This document shows positions 7,234-16,915 of a DNA stretch of 36,178 nucleotides, piece after piece. This stretch comes from DATEJJ01 sp039649115 (GTDB lineage: Bacteria; Actinomycetota; Actinomycetes; Mycobacteriales; Micromonosporaceae): assembly GCA_039649115.1 (NCBI GenBank), contig JBBWZQ010000304.1:1-36178 (forward strand), given 5' to 3'. The translations under genes and the position numbers were made by a program. The notes under the pieces were generated by a model. It saw nothing but the letters and a program-made list of their open reading frames with translations. It was not told where the DNA came from and searched no databases. Every line of letters starts with the position of its first letter. Within the stretch, counting starts at the first letter, position 1.

Positions 7234-8700
7234 ATGGCGGCACGCCGCCTCGACACCACATCCGCGGCCACCGCCGCCACGTTCACCGACCTCGGCGTTC
7301 CTGCCGTGCTGACCAGGGCGCTCGCCGCGGCGGGCATCACCACGCCGCTGCCCATCCAGGCGACGACGCTGCCCGACACGCTGGCCGGGCGCGACGTGCT
7401 CGGCCGGGGCCGCACCGGCTCCGGCAAGACCTACGCGTTCGCGCTGCCTCTGCTGGCGCGGTTGGCGGCCAGCCCGGCACCGCGACGGCCCGGCCGGCCG
7501 CGGGCGCTGATCCTCGCCCCGACCCGCGAACTGGTCGCCCAGATCGAGACGGCGGTCGCACCGCTGGCCAAGGCGCTGTCACTGCGCACCCTCACCGTCT
7601 TCGGCGGGGTGAGCCCGAACCCTCAGATCAGCGGCCTGCGTGCCGGCCTGGACATCCTCGTGGCCTGCCCCGGCCGGCTCGACGACCACGTCAGGAGCGG
7701 CCACGCGCGTCTCGACGCGGTCGAGATCACCGTGCTCGACGAGGCCGACCACATGGCCGACCTCGGCTTCCTCCCCGTCGTCCGGAAACTGCTCGACCAG
7801 ACCCCGCGATCCGGCCAGCGGATGCTGTTCTCCGCGACCCTCGACGCCGGAGTCGACGTCCTGGTGCGACGATTCCTCACCAGACCGGTCACGCACAGTG
7901 TCGACTCGCCACTGTCACCGGTCGCGACGATGGCGCACCACGTCCTGCACGTCGACCACCACGATCGGCTGCCCGTCCTGGTCGACCTCACCGCCGCGCC
8001 GGGCCGCACACTGGTTTTCACCCGCACCAAACACGGAGCGAAGACCCTGACCCGCCGGCTGGTCGCCGCCGGTGTGCCCGCGGTGGAGTTGCACGGCAAC
8101 CTGGCCCAGAACGCGCGCAGCCGCAACCTTCTCGCCTTCTCCGACGGCAGCGTGCGGACCCTGGTCGCCACCGACATCGCCGCCCGCGGCATCCACGTCG
8201 ATGACATCACGCTCGTCATCCACGCGGATCCGCCGATCGAGCACAAGGCATACCTGCACCGCTCCGGCCGCACCGCGCGCGCCGGCGCGCGCGGGACAGT
8301 GGTCACCCTCGCCACCGCCGACCAGCTCGGCGACGTACGCGAACTGGCCCGCAGGGCGGGCATCGCCCCGACCACGACGCGACTGGGACCCGGCCATCCG
8401 CTCCTGACCCGGCTCGCCCCGGGCCAGCGATCGCTCGTCACACCGCCGCCCGACGGCGCGAGCGGGACCGAGCCGACCGGGCGCGGCCGCTCCCGCCGCA
8501 CCGCGAGGACATCCACATCCGCCGCGCGCACCGCCGCGACGGCGTCGAAGCACCCGGCGTCGTCGTCGCGGGCGGGCGGCGGCCGGGTCGGGCGTACCCC
8601 GAACGCGCTGCCCCCGCGCGCCGCGGCGACCCAGGCAGTCACCGGCGCGGCAGCGTTCTCCGCCCGGACCCGGGTGGGCGCCCGCCGTGGCGCCCGTTGA
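7234..8700 (+). CDS. DEAD-box ATP-dependent RNA helicase
   Basis: The 488-aa protein has the full helicase core in order: a Q-motif region near 17-43 (TFTDLG...PIQ), motif I GRTGSGKT at 59-66, PTREL at 96-100, motif II DEAD at 169-172, SAT at 200-202, VFTRTK at 261-266, TDIAARG at 313-319 and HRSGRTARAG at 342-351. It unwinds RNA duplexes with ATP, probably in mRNA or ribosome metabolism under cold or stress. The C-terminal ~100 residues are a low-complexity Arg/Ser/Thr/Ala tail, likely RNA-binding. Start ATG 7234 has GGAG at 7225-7228; about 145 nt of leader follows the hairpin at 7048-7087. The stop overlaps the TTG start of the GT4 gene by 4 bp. Confidence 0.93.
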   Translation: MAARRLDTTSAATAATFTDLGVPAVLTRALAAAGITTPLPIQATTLPDTLAGRDVLGRGRTGSGKTYAFALPLLARLAASPAPRRPGRPRALILAPTRELVAQIETAVAPLAKALSLRTLTVFGGVSPNPQISGLRAGLDILVACPGRLDDHVRSGHARLDAVEITVLDEADHMADLGFLPVVRKLLDQTPRSGQRMLFSATLDAGVDVLVRRFLTRPVTHSVDSPLSPVATMAHHVLHVDHHDRLPVLVDLTAAPGRTLVFTRTKHGAKTLTRRLVAAGVPAVELHGNLAQNARSRNLLAFSDGSVRTLVATDIAARGIHVDDITLVIHADPPIEHKAYLHRSGRTARAGARGTVVTLATADQLGDVRELARRAGIAPTTTRLGPGHPLLTRLAPGQRSLVTPPPDGASGTEPTGRGRSRRTARTSTSAARTAATASKHPASSSRAGGGRVGRTPNALPPRAAATQAVTGAAAFSARTRVGARRGAR

Positions 8701-9710
8701 GGGTTGCCCTGCTCGGACCGGTGGCGTGGCGCACGCCGCCGCGGCACTACGGTCCGTGGGAGCGGGTGACCGGCCTGCTCGCTGAGGGCCTGGTCGCCCG
8801 CGGGGTCGACGTGACGTTGTTCGCGACGCTGGACTCGCTGACCTCGGCCGGCCTGGACGGGGTGTGTCCCCGGGGCTACGCCGAGGATCCGACCATGGAC
8901 GGCCGGGTCTGGGAGGCGATGCACGTCGCCCACGCGCTGGCCCGCTCCGCCGAGTTCGACGTCGTGCACAACCACCTGGACTGGTTGCCGCTGGCGTTCG
9001 CGCGACACTGCCGCGCCCCGCTGCTCACCACGATCCACGGTTTCTCCGGCGCCGGCATCCTGCCCGCGTACGCCCACGCCCGGTCCTCGTACGTGTCCAT
9101 CTCCGATGCCGACCGCTCGCCCGCGCTGGAGTACGTCGCGACGGTGCACCACGGCATCGACTTCGACGAGCTGCCCTTCGCCGCCGGCGGCGGTACCGGG
9201 CTGGTCGCCTTCGGCCGGATCCACCCGGACAAGGGAACCCACACGGCGATCGAGATCGCGCGGCTGTCCGGCCGGACCCTGACCATCTGCGGCATCGTCC
9301 AAGATGGACAGTACTTCACCGAACACGTTGCCCCGCACGTCGACGGCCGGCGCGTGGTGTACCTCGGGTCGGTGGGGCCCGGGCAACGCGCGGCGGTACT
9401 GGGCGCGAGCGCGGCCCTGCTGCACCCGATCGCGTTCGCCGAGCCGTTCGGCCTGTCCGTGGTCGAGTCCATGGCATGCGGCACACCCGTGGTGGCCTAC
9501 CGGCGCGGGTCGATGCCGGAGGTGGTCGACGAAGGGGTGACGGGGTTCCTGGTGGACACCGCGGAACAGGCCGCCGCGGCCGTTGCCGCTGTCGCGACGA
9601 TCGATCGCGCCGGCTGCCGTACCCGCGCCCGGCAGCGCTTCGGCGCGGACCGCATGGTCGCCGACTACCTGCGCGTCTACGGTGACATCGCCGCCGGCGT
9701 CCGGCGCTGA
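8697..9710 (+). CDS. GT4-family glycosyltransferase
   Basis: The 337-aa GT-B fold protein has an N-terminal domain opening MRVALLGPVAW and containing VVHNHLDWLPLAF (89-101) and TTIHGFSG (111-118). The C-terminal domain has AFGRIHPDKG at 171-180 and the donor-binding E-x7-E motif EPFGLSVVE at 249-257, followed by CGTPVVAYRRGSMPEVV. It should transfer a sugar from a nucleotide-sugar donor; the acceptor cannot be predicted. The start is TTG at 8697, overlapping the helicase stop as TTGA. The family N-terminus begins at exactly this residue, which supports the unusual start despite a weak ribosome site. The GH130 gene lies 181 bp downstream on the same strand, and the pair may act on the same mannoside-type glycan (inference). 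Confidence 0.9.
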   Translation: MRVALLGPVAWRTPPRHYGPWERVTGLLAEGLVARGVDVTLFATLDSLTSAGLDGVCPRGYAEDPTMDGRVWEAMHVAHALARSAEFDVVHNHLDWLPLAFARHCRAPLLTTIHGFSGAGILPAYAHARSSYVSISDADRSPALEYVATVHHGIDFDELPFAAGGGTGLVAFGRIHPDKGTHTAIEIARLSGRTLTICGIVQDGQYFTEHVAPHVDGRRVVYLGSVGPGQRAAVLGASAALLHPIAFAEPFGLSVVESMACGTPVVAYRRGSMPEVVDEGVTGFLVDTAEQAAAAVAAVATIDRAGCRTRARQRFGADRMVADYLRVYGDIAAGVRR

Positions 9711-9891
9711 TAGTGTTGAGGCGGTTTCGCATATCCGTTCCCCCGCCACACACGCTGGCCCGGTGAGGCGCCGCCATCGCGTGAGGTTCGCCTCCGAAAG
9801 TGAAGGCGGCCGATGACCGGAAGGCACCTTTCATGGCGGCCAGTCACGGCTTCCCGAGTACCTGTCCACCCGGCGTCGCGGCGGCGGTGGC

Positions 9892-11373
9892 ATGACCATG
9901 CCGAACCTGGAGACCCGGCTCGACCTCACCTTGAGCCCCGACCAGCGACGCGTCATCGTCAAACTCTTCGTACCCGGCGAAGACGCCGCGCTGGTGCGCA
10001 GCCGGGCCCGCTCCCTCGTCGACCGCATCGCCCATCTCGACGAGCACGAGGCCCGTCACCTGCTGCGGCAGACACTGCGGCGCTTCGCCGGCCGCCACCA
10101 CGACATCGAGACCACCTTCCGCCACCACTACGATCTGGTCCACCACCGCGTCGCCCGCGACAGCGACCTCTCGCCCACCGCCTGCCTGCTCGTCGGTGCC
10201 TACTTCAGCCACGAGTACGCGGTGGAGGCGGCGGCGCTGTGCAACCCCTCCATGGTCGTGCACCCCGACCAGCGGGACCTGGCCGCCGGCCAACTTCGCG
10301 CGGTGATCAGCCTGCGCCAGATCGGCGAGGGACACCTGTCCTCCATCGGCTTCGCCACGGCGGTACTGGGACCCGGTACCCGGCTGCGGGTCGCCGACCG
10401 GTCCGGCCCGCTGCTGACCGGGCGGCGCGGCAGCACCCACCACCGGCGCGACCTGCTCGCCGCCGGACTCGCCGAACTGGGGTGCGACAACGAGGCGACG
10501 GCAACCGTCCTGGGCTCGCTGCCCGACCGCTTCGACGACAACGACTTCGAGCGGGCCATGGGCGATCTCCCCGAGGACCTGCTCACCCGCGGCACCACCC
10601 AGCACACCCTCGAACAACTGCGCCGGATCGCCGCCGGCAGCTATGCCGTGGCCTTCCCCAGCGAGGTACCGCTGCACCAGCGGGTCCTGTGGCCAGCCAC
10701 CGCACCGGAGTGCAACGGCATGGAGGACGCGCGCTTCGTCCGCTTCGTCGACGACCACCGCGAGCCCACCTACCTCGCCACCTACACCGCCTACGACGGC
10801 CGGCACATCGCCGGACGCATGCTCACCAGCGGCGACCTCCAGCATTTCGAGGTGTCGCCGTTGCGCGGGCCGGCCGCCAGCAACAAGGGCATGGCACTGT
10901 TCCCCCGGCCGGTCGCCGGACGCCAACTGGCGCTGTGCCGCTCCGACGGCGAAACGATCGGCCTGACCGAGCTCGACGCGCAACACCGGTGGCAGTCGCC
11001 GGTACCGCTGCACGGCCCTCAGCAAAGCTGGGAACTGATCCAGGTCGGCAACTGCGGCTCGCCCCTGGAGACCGACGCCGGCTGGCTGGTGCTCACCCAC
11101 GGAGTGGGCCCGATGCGCCGGTACGCCATCGGCGCCCTGCTCCTCGACCTGCACCATCCCGACCGGGTCATCGCCAAGCTCCCCCGCGCGCTGCTCGCGC
11201 CCGAGGACACCGAGCGGGACGGCTACGTGCCCAACGTCGTGTACTCCTGCGGCGGCCTGCTGCACGCCGGCACGCTGTGGCTGCCGTACGGCATCAGCGA
11301 CGCCCGCATCGGCTTCGCCACCGTGACGCTCGGCGCCCTGCTCGGCGCGATGGAACAGACTCCCTCGCCGTAG
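9892..11373 (+). CDS. GH130-family glycosidase/phosphorylase
   Basis: The 493-aa protein has a helical N-terminal extension (~1-180) followed by a five-bladed propeller domain typical of GH130 (formerly DUF377) proteins. Visible family segments are CNGMEDARFVRF at 274-285, YLATYTAYDGRH, SNKGMALFPRPV, VGNCGSPLETDAGWLVLTHG and NVVYSCGGL. GH130 members mostly phosphorolyse or hydrolyse beta-mannosides; the specificity here is unknown. Starts at ATG 9892 or ATG 9898 are both possible, with only a weak ribosome site (GGTGG). The gene follows a GT4 gene on the same strand. Its TAG stop lies in a palindrome shared with the convergent 66-aa gene. Confidence 0.87.
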   Translation: MTMPNLETRLDLTLSPDQRRVIVKLFVPGEDAALVRSRARSLVDRIAHLDEHEARHLLRQTLRRFAGRHHDIETTFRHHYDLVHHRVARDSDLSPTACLLVGAYFSHEYAVEAAALCNPSMVVHPDQRDLAAGQLRAVISLRQIGEGHLSSIGFATAVLGPGTRLRVADRSGPLLTGRRGSTHHRRDLLAAGLAELGCDNEATATVLGSLPDRFDDNDFERAMGDLPEDLLTRGTTQHTLEQLRRIAAGSYAVAFPSEVPLHQRVLWPATAPECNGMEDARFVRFVDDHREPTYLATYTAYDGRHIAGRMLTSGDLQHFEVSPLRGPAASNKGMALFPRPVAGRQLALCRSDGETIGLTELDAQHRWQSPVPLHGPQQSWELIQVGNCGSPLETDAGWLVLTHGVGPMRRYAIGALLLDLHHPDRVIAKLPRALLAPEDTERDGYVPNVVYSCGGLLHAGTLWLPYGISDARIGFATVTLGALLGAMEQTPSP

Positions 11374-11380
11374 CCGGCTA
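11371..11380. repeat. Palindrome TAGCCGGCTA holding both convergent stop codons
   Basis: The stop TAG of the GH130 gene (11371-11373) and the stop TAG of the 66-aa minus-strand gene (11378-11380) are the two ends of one perfect 10-bp palindrome. It is too short to be a convincing terminator alone. Confidence 0.6.
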
Positions 11381-11578
11381 CAGGTACTGCTTCATCTCTT
11401 CATCGAAGTGGGGCAGCGTCGCCGGGTCGATGTCGAGGGTCCCCAGCAGCGCGGCGTTCTTCATGATGTCGATGAACACGGGCAGTTCCTTGTCGACCCA
11501 GTCCGCCCTGCCGTGCAGCTCTCTCGACCGCAGTACCGCTACCACGTCGGCCTTGTCAACGTATACAGGTGTGGCCAT
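11378..11578 (-). CDS. Conserved-looking 66-aa protein downstream of groEL
   Basis: This 66-residue protein has no recognised domain, signal peptide or membrane segment; it is mixed-charge, with VDKADVVAVLRSRELHGRADW-type helical content and a C-terminal HFDEEMKQYL. ATG 11578 has GGAGAGGCGA upstream. It starts 22 bp after the groEL stop in the same direction, so it is probably co-transcribed and heat-inducible through CIRCE. It might be a chaperonin substrate or small regulator, but nothing in the sequence shows this. Confidence 0.65.
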   Translation of the reverse strand: MATPVYVDKADVVAVLRSRELHGRADWVDKELPVFIDIMKNAALLGTLDIDPATLPHFDEEMKQYL

Positions 11579-11600
11579 GCCATCGCCTCTCCGTGGTCCG

Positions 11601-13172
<1,572 letters not shown>

Positions 13173-13275
13173 CTGCGTCGTCCTCTACATCGTCGTGCCC
13201 CATGTACGGCACTGTTCGGACCGACCTGCGATGACCGCCGCATGCGGTTCCCACCCGGGGTCTCATCCCATTCGG

Positions 13276-13302
13276 TTAGCACTCGTACAGGACGAGTGCC
13301 AA
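13276..13302 (-). promoter_or_regulatory. CIRCE element (HrcA operator)
   Basis: TTAGCACTC (13276-13284), 9 nt, then GAGTGCCAA (13294-13302), one base off the perfect CIRCE repeat TTAGCACTC-N9-GAGTGCTAA. It lies upstream of groEL on the minus strand. HrcA should bind here and repress outside heat shock. Confidence 0.93.
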
Positions 13303-13409
13303 CTACGGTTTAGCACCTGACCGCCCCGGAGTGCAAGTGACGGGCGTGCGCCGGCTCCGCCTGAAGCTTTGCCTGTGCCCACCTCAAAGCCACCTGAAAT
13401 GCCTGTTCA

Positions 13410-13490
13410 CCACTTTTTTCACCTCTTATATTGACCTCCGCGGCACCGACGCCATAGCCTGCAGTCAATCTATAAGTATTGTGAACAGTC
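13410..13490 (+). promoter_or_regulatory. AT-rich promoter region of the GH16 gene
   Basis: Between CIRCE and the GH16 start the sequence becomes locally AT-rich. TTGACC at 13431-13436 could be a -35, with a poor -10 (ATAGCC) 17 nt later; TATAAG a little downstream is an alternative -10 without a clear -35. The exact start is undecided. Confidence 0.3.
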
Positions 13491-13526
13491 GCTGGCTCGC
13501 CCCGCGCCCCGACGATCGGAGAAACG

Positions 13527-14825
13527 ATGCCGGCCCCCGCTCCACAACCGTCGCCATCGCCCGAGGCCCCCTCCCGGATCCGCACCCGCCGGGCCGGCCG
13601 CTCCCGGTGGCGGAGCCTCGCGCTCGGTGCCGCGTCGCTGCTCGTGGTCGGCTACCTCGCGGTCAGCCACGCGGTCCCGGACGCCGCCGCGGCGGTGGGC
13701 GCGCTCACCTGGGCGGACGACTTCAACGGCGCGGCCGGCACCGCGCCGGATCCGGCCAGGTGGGTGCACGACACCGGCGGCAGCGGGTTCGGCAACAGCG
13801 AGCTGGAGTACTACACCACGAGCACCAGCAACGCCGCCCTGGACGGCGCCGGCAACCTGGTCATCACCGCCCGCAAGGAGAACCCGGCGGGGTACGGCTG
13901 CTGGTACGGCTCCTGCCAGTACACGTCCGCCCGGCTGAACACCTCCGGCCGGTTCACCCAGGCCTACGGCCGGTTCGAGGCCCGCATCAAGATACCGCGC
14001 GGTCAGGGCCTGTGGCCGGCGTTCTGGTTGCTGGGCGACAACATCGGCAGCGTCGGCTGGCCGGCCAGCGGTGAAATCGACACCATGGAGAATGTCGGCT
14101 TCGAGCCCGGCACCGTCCACGGCAGCATGCACGGCCCGGGCTACTCCGGCGGCAGCCCGCTCACCGGCTCCTACACGCTGCCCGGCGGCGCCGCGCTCGC
14201 CGACGCCTTCCACACGTTCGCGGTGGACTGGGCGCCCGACTCCGTCAGCTTCTCGGTCGACGGCATCCAGTACGAGCGGCACACTCCGGCGGACACGAAC
14301 GGCAACGCGTGGGTGTTCAACCACCCGTTCTTCATCATCCTCAACGTGGCCGTGGGCGGGACGTGGCCCGGCTCGCCGAACGCCAGCACCTCGTTCCCCC
14401 AGCAGATGGTCGTCGACTACGTGCACGTCTTCGCCAACGCGGGTGGTGGTGGTGGCCAGATCACCGGGTACGGCGGCAAGTGCGTGGACGTGGCCGCCGC
14501 GAACAGTGCCAACGGGACCCAGGTGCAGCTGTACACGTGCAACGGTACCAACGCTCAACAGTGGACAGTCGGCACCGACGGCACGGTGCGGGCGCTGGGC
14601 AAGTGTCTCGACGTCGCCGGCGCCGGTACCGCCAACGGCACGAAGGTGCAGCTGTGGGACTGCAACGGCTCGGCGGCACAGGCCTGGAGTGCCAGTGGCG
14701 GCCGGCTGGTCAACCCGAATGCCAACAAGTGCCTCGACGCGACCGGCCCCAGCTCCGCGGACGGTACCCCGCTGCAGATCTGGGACTGCGGCGGTGGCGC
14801 CAACCAACTGTGGACACTGCCGTGA
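13527..14825 (+). CDS. Secreted GH16 beta-glucanase with ricin-type lectin domain
   Basis: The 432-aa protein has a basic N-terminus, then a hydrophobic segment (31-48) and an Ala-rich stretch that fit a long Sec signal or membrane anchor, with cleavage near AAAAVGA. Residues ~58-308 are GH16, with the catalytic motif EIDTME at 183-188 (nucleophile E183, acid/base E188) and flanking Trp-rich WPAFWLLG. A Gly-rich linker follows. Residues ~313-432 are a ricin B/CBM13 trefoil with repeated KC(V/L)D and QxW motifs. The enzyme should cut beta-1,3- or beta-1,3/1,4-glucans outside the cell while the lectin domain binds polysaccharide. ATG 13527 is preceded by GGAGAAACG. A 57-bp tandem repeat follows the gene. 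Confidence 0.93.
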   Translation: MPAPAPQPSPSPEAPSRIRTRRAGRSRWRSLALGAASLLVVGYLAVSHAVPDAAAAVGALTWADDFNGAAGTAPDPARWVHDTGGSGFGNSELEYYTTSTSNAALDGAGNLVITARKENPAGYGCWYGSCQYTSARLNTSGRFTQAYGRFEARIKIPRGQGLWPAFWLLGDNIGSVGWPASGEIDTMENVGFEPGTVHGSMHGPGYSGGSPLTGSYTLPGGAALADAFHTFAVDWAPDSVSFSVDGIQYERHTPADTNGNAWVFNHPFFIILNVAVGGTWPGSPNASTSFPQQMVVDYVHVFANAGGGGGQITGYGGKCVDVAAANSANGTQVQLYTCNGTNAQQWTVGTDGTVRALGKCLDVAGAGTANGTKVQLWDCNGSAAQAWSASGGRLVNPNANKCLDATGPSSADGTPLQIWDCGGGANQLWTLP

Positions 14826-14883
14826 CCTCTGGCCAGCGCGCCGGCGGCCTTGCTGCGGGTCGGCGGCGCGTTGTCCACCCGGG

Positions 14884-14996
14884 GACGCGTTGGGGGTGCT
14901 CGCCTCCGCCAAGGACCGGCTCCGGCTGTGCTCCCCCGGGGACGCGTTGGGGTGCTCGCCTCCGCCACAACCCGGCTCCGGCTGCGCTCCCCCGGG
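14884..14996. repeat. Two tandem ~57-bp repeats between convergent genes
   Basis: Unit 1 (14884-14940, 57 bp) and unit 2 (14941-14996, 56 bp) both begin GACGCGTTGGGG and end GCTCCCCCGGG, with a few substitutions in the middle. A partial unit (GTCCACCCGGG) precedes them. Each unit has GGGG near its start and CCCCC near its end that could pair. The units lie between the GH16 stop and the convergent merR-type gene and show no coding character, so they may be a REP-like element or terminator. Confidence 0.8.
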
Positions 14997-15035
14997 CCGG
15001 ATGGCTGTGCCGGGCGGATGGCGGCTCGACATGAG

Positions 15036-15485
15036 TCACTGAGGTAATTCCTCGTTGCGGTCGGCGAGTTCGACCAGCGGCAGTGGGCGGCGCGGGCAGG
15101 TGCAGTCGGTCAGGCTGTCGCACTGCGCGGCGAGGACCGCGCTCAGCGCGGCACGCATGGCGGTCAGGTCGGCGATCTTCCGGTCGACCTCGGCGATCTT
15201 GTCGAGCGCGCGTCGCTGGAGATCCGGGGTGCGGTGGCGGCGCCGGCTGGCGTCAAGGAGATCGGTGACCTCGTCGAGGGTGAACCCGAGCCGTTGCGCC
15301 GCCTTGATGATGCCGATCAGGGTGACGGTGTCGGGCGGGTAGGTGCGGTGCCCGCCGTTACTGCGGGTGGGTTCGGCGATCAGGCCGCGGCGTTCGTAGT
15401 AGCGCAGGGTCTGGATGTTCACCCCGGCCCGCTGCGCGACCTCGCCGGTCCGCAGCACGTGGCCGTTGCGGCGTCCCGTGTCCAT
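15036..15485 (-). CDS. MerR-family transcriptional regulator
   Basis: The 149-aa protein has the MerR winged-helix domain at ~11-80 (TGEVAQRAGVNIQTLRYYER at 13-32, then GLIAEPTRS and GGHRTYP), a dimerisation helix at ~85-120 and a Cys-containing tail CDSLTDCTCP (C122, C128, C130). It resembles metal-responsive MerR proteins, but the Cys that classical MerR has at the start of the dimer helix (about position 80) is absent, so the Hg triad is incomplete. ATG 15485 is preceded by GGAAGGA. It lies 24 bp downstream of the 110-aa gene and should be transcribed with it from the MerR-type promoter at 15881-15911, giving autoregulation. Confidence 0.88.
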   Translation of the reverse strand: MDTGRRNGHVLRTGEVAQRAGVNIQTLRYYERRGLIAEPTRSNGGHRTYPPDTVTLIGIIKAAQRLGFTLDEVTDLLDASRRRHRTPDLQRRALDKIAEVDRKIADLTAMRAALSAVLAAQCDSLTDCTCPRRPLPLVELADRNEELPQ

Positions 15486-15509
15486 GCCGGTCCTTCCGCG
15501 CCGGGCGGG

Positions 15510-15842
15510 CTAGTTGGTGGTGCCGAACAGGGCGCCGAAGGCGTCGCGGGCCTCGACCGGGGTGCGGATCTCCATCCGTACCCCGCGCGCGTCGATGGTC
15601 AGGTGGTAGCTGGCGAACGAGCAGCACGCGTACTCCGCGGCCAGCAGACCCGCCAACCGCGCGGTCCGCGCGACGTCGTGGTCGAACAGCACGGCGAAAC
15701 CCTCGTCGATCTCCTCCCGCGCGGTGGCCTGGCCGAGGACGCCCTGCCAGTCGGCCAGCCGCCCGGCCATGTCGCCACCGGCCAGCGTGCACACGATCGG
15801 CGGGCCCGGCGCCGGGACCTGGGGCGTTGAAGGGGTACTCAC
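15510..15842 (-). CDS. Small Cys-containing protein of a MerR-linked family
   Basis: The 110-aa protein starts at GTG 15842 behind GGAGG (5-nt spacing); the frame upstream is non-family. The segment PIVCTLAGGDMAGRLADW near 15-32 and the pair YACCSF (C73-C74) near 71-76 match a small family that in actinobacteria is found beside, or fused to, MerR-type metal regulators. The three Cys could bind a soft metal ion (inference). No membrane segment is present. It is the first gene of the two-gene unit; no merA, merB or transporter gene accompanies it in this window. Confidence 0.75.
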   Translation of the reverse strand: MSTPSTPQVPAPGPPIVCTLAGGDMAGRLADWQGVLGQATAREEIDEGFAVLFDHDVARTARLAGLLAAEYACCSFASYHLTIDARGVRMEIRTPVEARDAFGALFGTTN

Positions 15843-15880
15843 GGCGTCCTCCACCTGCTCGTCGGGTGCTGACCTGTCGA

Positions 15881-15911
15881 CGGTAAGCCTGTAGTCAGGT
15901 ACCGGATTCAA
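15881..15911 (-). promoter_or_regulatory. MerR-type promoter/operator with 19-bp spacer
   Basis: On the minus strand TTGAAT (15906-15911) and TTACCG (15881-15886) are separated by 19 nt. This is the lengthened spacer that MerR-family activators untwist. The dyad CCTG-ACTA-CAGG (15888-15899) sits in the spacer. The start of the 110-aa gene is 39 nt further on. Confidence 0.65.
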
Positions 15912-16032
15912 CCACGGGCGATGTGACACCGGTCACCCCGGTCGCCGATCGGCCGTGGTCCTTGCCCGCTGTTCTGTCAGCCTTCACATGAGGGTGGTTG
16001 GAGAGTCATCGACAACCTGCGATCCTTTGCCG

Positions 16033-16875
16033 ATGTCCAGACTCATCGTTTCGCTGGCCGCCAGCCTCACCACAGTGCTGGCCGGCTGTGCCGGTGCGGC
16101 CCACGCCGCGGTGTCACCCGCCGCGCTGCCGAGCTACGACCACATCGTCGTGGTCATCGAGGAGAACCACGCGTACAACGAGATCGTGGGGAACGCGAGC
16201 GCGCCGTACATCACCTCGCTGGCCACCGGTGGTGCCAACATGACGCAGTCGTTCGCCGTCACCCACCCGAGCCAACCCAACTACCTGGCCGTGTACTCCG
16301 GATCGACGCAGGGCATCACCAGCGACTCGTGCCCCCACACGTTCTCCGGCGACAACCTCGGCCACCAACTCGCCGCGGCCGGGCAGAGCTTCGTCGGTTA
16401 CTCCGAGACCATGCCGTCGGACGGCTACACCGGCTGCACCTCCGGCAGGTACGCCCGCAAGCACAACCCGTGGGTCAACTTCAGCAACGTACCGGCGTCG
16501 GCCAACCTGCGGTTCACCCGCTTCCCCACCAGCTACCCGACGCTGCCCAAGCTGTCGTTCGTGATACCGAACCTGTGCAGCGACATGCACGACTGCGCGG
16601 TGGCCACCGGCGACACCTGGCTGAAGAACAACCTCGGCGCCTACGCCACCTGGGCGGCCACCCACAACAGCCTGCTGCTGGTGACCTTCGACGAGGACGA
16701 CAGCAGCGCCAGCAACCACGTCGCGACCGTGTTCTACGGCGCGCACGTGGCGACCGGTGCGTACGCCGAGCGCGTCACCCACTACACGGTGCTGCGTACC
16801 CTGCAGAGCCTCACCGGGTTGGGTTGCCTGGCCAACTCCTGCTCGGTCAGCCCGATCAGCGACATCTGGAACTGA
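16033..16875 (+). CDS. Secreted phosphoesterase (acid phosphatase/phospholipase C-like)
   Basis: The 280-aa protein begins with a signal peptide (residues 1-26). LAGC at 17-20 could be a lipobox, making it a lipoprotein, but cleavage at AHA-A (24-26) is equally possible. The catalytic-domain motifs are VVVIEENHAYNEIVG at 39-53, THPSQPNY at 77-84 and TFDEDD at 218-223, which are the metal-binding segments of the AcpA/phospholipase C phosphoesterase family. It should hydrolyse phosphomonoesters or phospholipid headgroups outside the cell. Starts further upstream (15955, 15988) would spoil the signal peptide, so ATG 16033 is preferred despite a weak ribosome site. A bidirectional hairpin follows the stop. 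Confidence 0.87.
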   Translation: MSRLIVSLAASLTTVLAGCAGAAHAAVSPAALPSYDHIVVVIEENHAYNEIVGNASAPYITSLATGGANMTQSFAVTHPSQPNYLAVYSGSTQGITSDSCPHTFSGDNLGHQLAAAGQSFVGYSETMPSDGYTGCTSGRYARKHNPWVNFSNVPASANLRFTRFPTSYPTLPKLSFVIPNLCSDMHDCAVATGDTWLKNNLGAYATWAATHNSLLLVTFDEDDSSASNHVATVFYGAHVATGAYAERVTHYTVLRTLQSLTGLGCLANSCSVSPISDIWN

Positions 16876-16881
16876 CCCGGA

Positions 16882-16915
16882 CGGGCCGGCGTCACCCGTG
16901 GGCGTCGCCGGCCCG
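16882..16915. terminator. Bidirectional terminator hairpin
   Basis: CGGGCCGGCG (16882-16891) and CGCCGGCCCG (16906-16915) form a perfect 10-bp stem with a 14-nt loop. It lies just after the phosphoesterase stop, and the stop of the convergent FUSC-type gene (16892-16894) is in the loop, so it serves both genes. Confidence 0.75.

Noticed and set aside
7623..9827. 734-codon minus-strand frame opposite the helicase and GT4 genes
   Set aside because: It is an antisense shadow; both sense genes have complete family motifs.
14850..15047. 65-codon plus-strand frame over the tandem repeat
   Set aside because: It only reflects the repeat sequence; no ribosome site and no homologous look.
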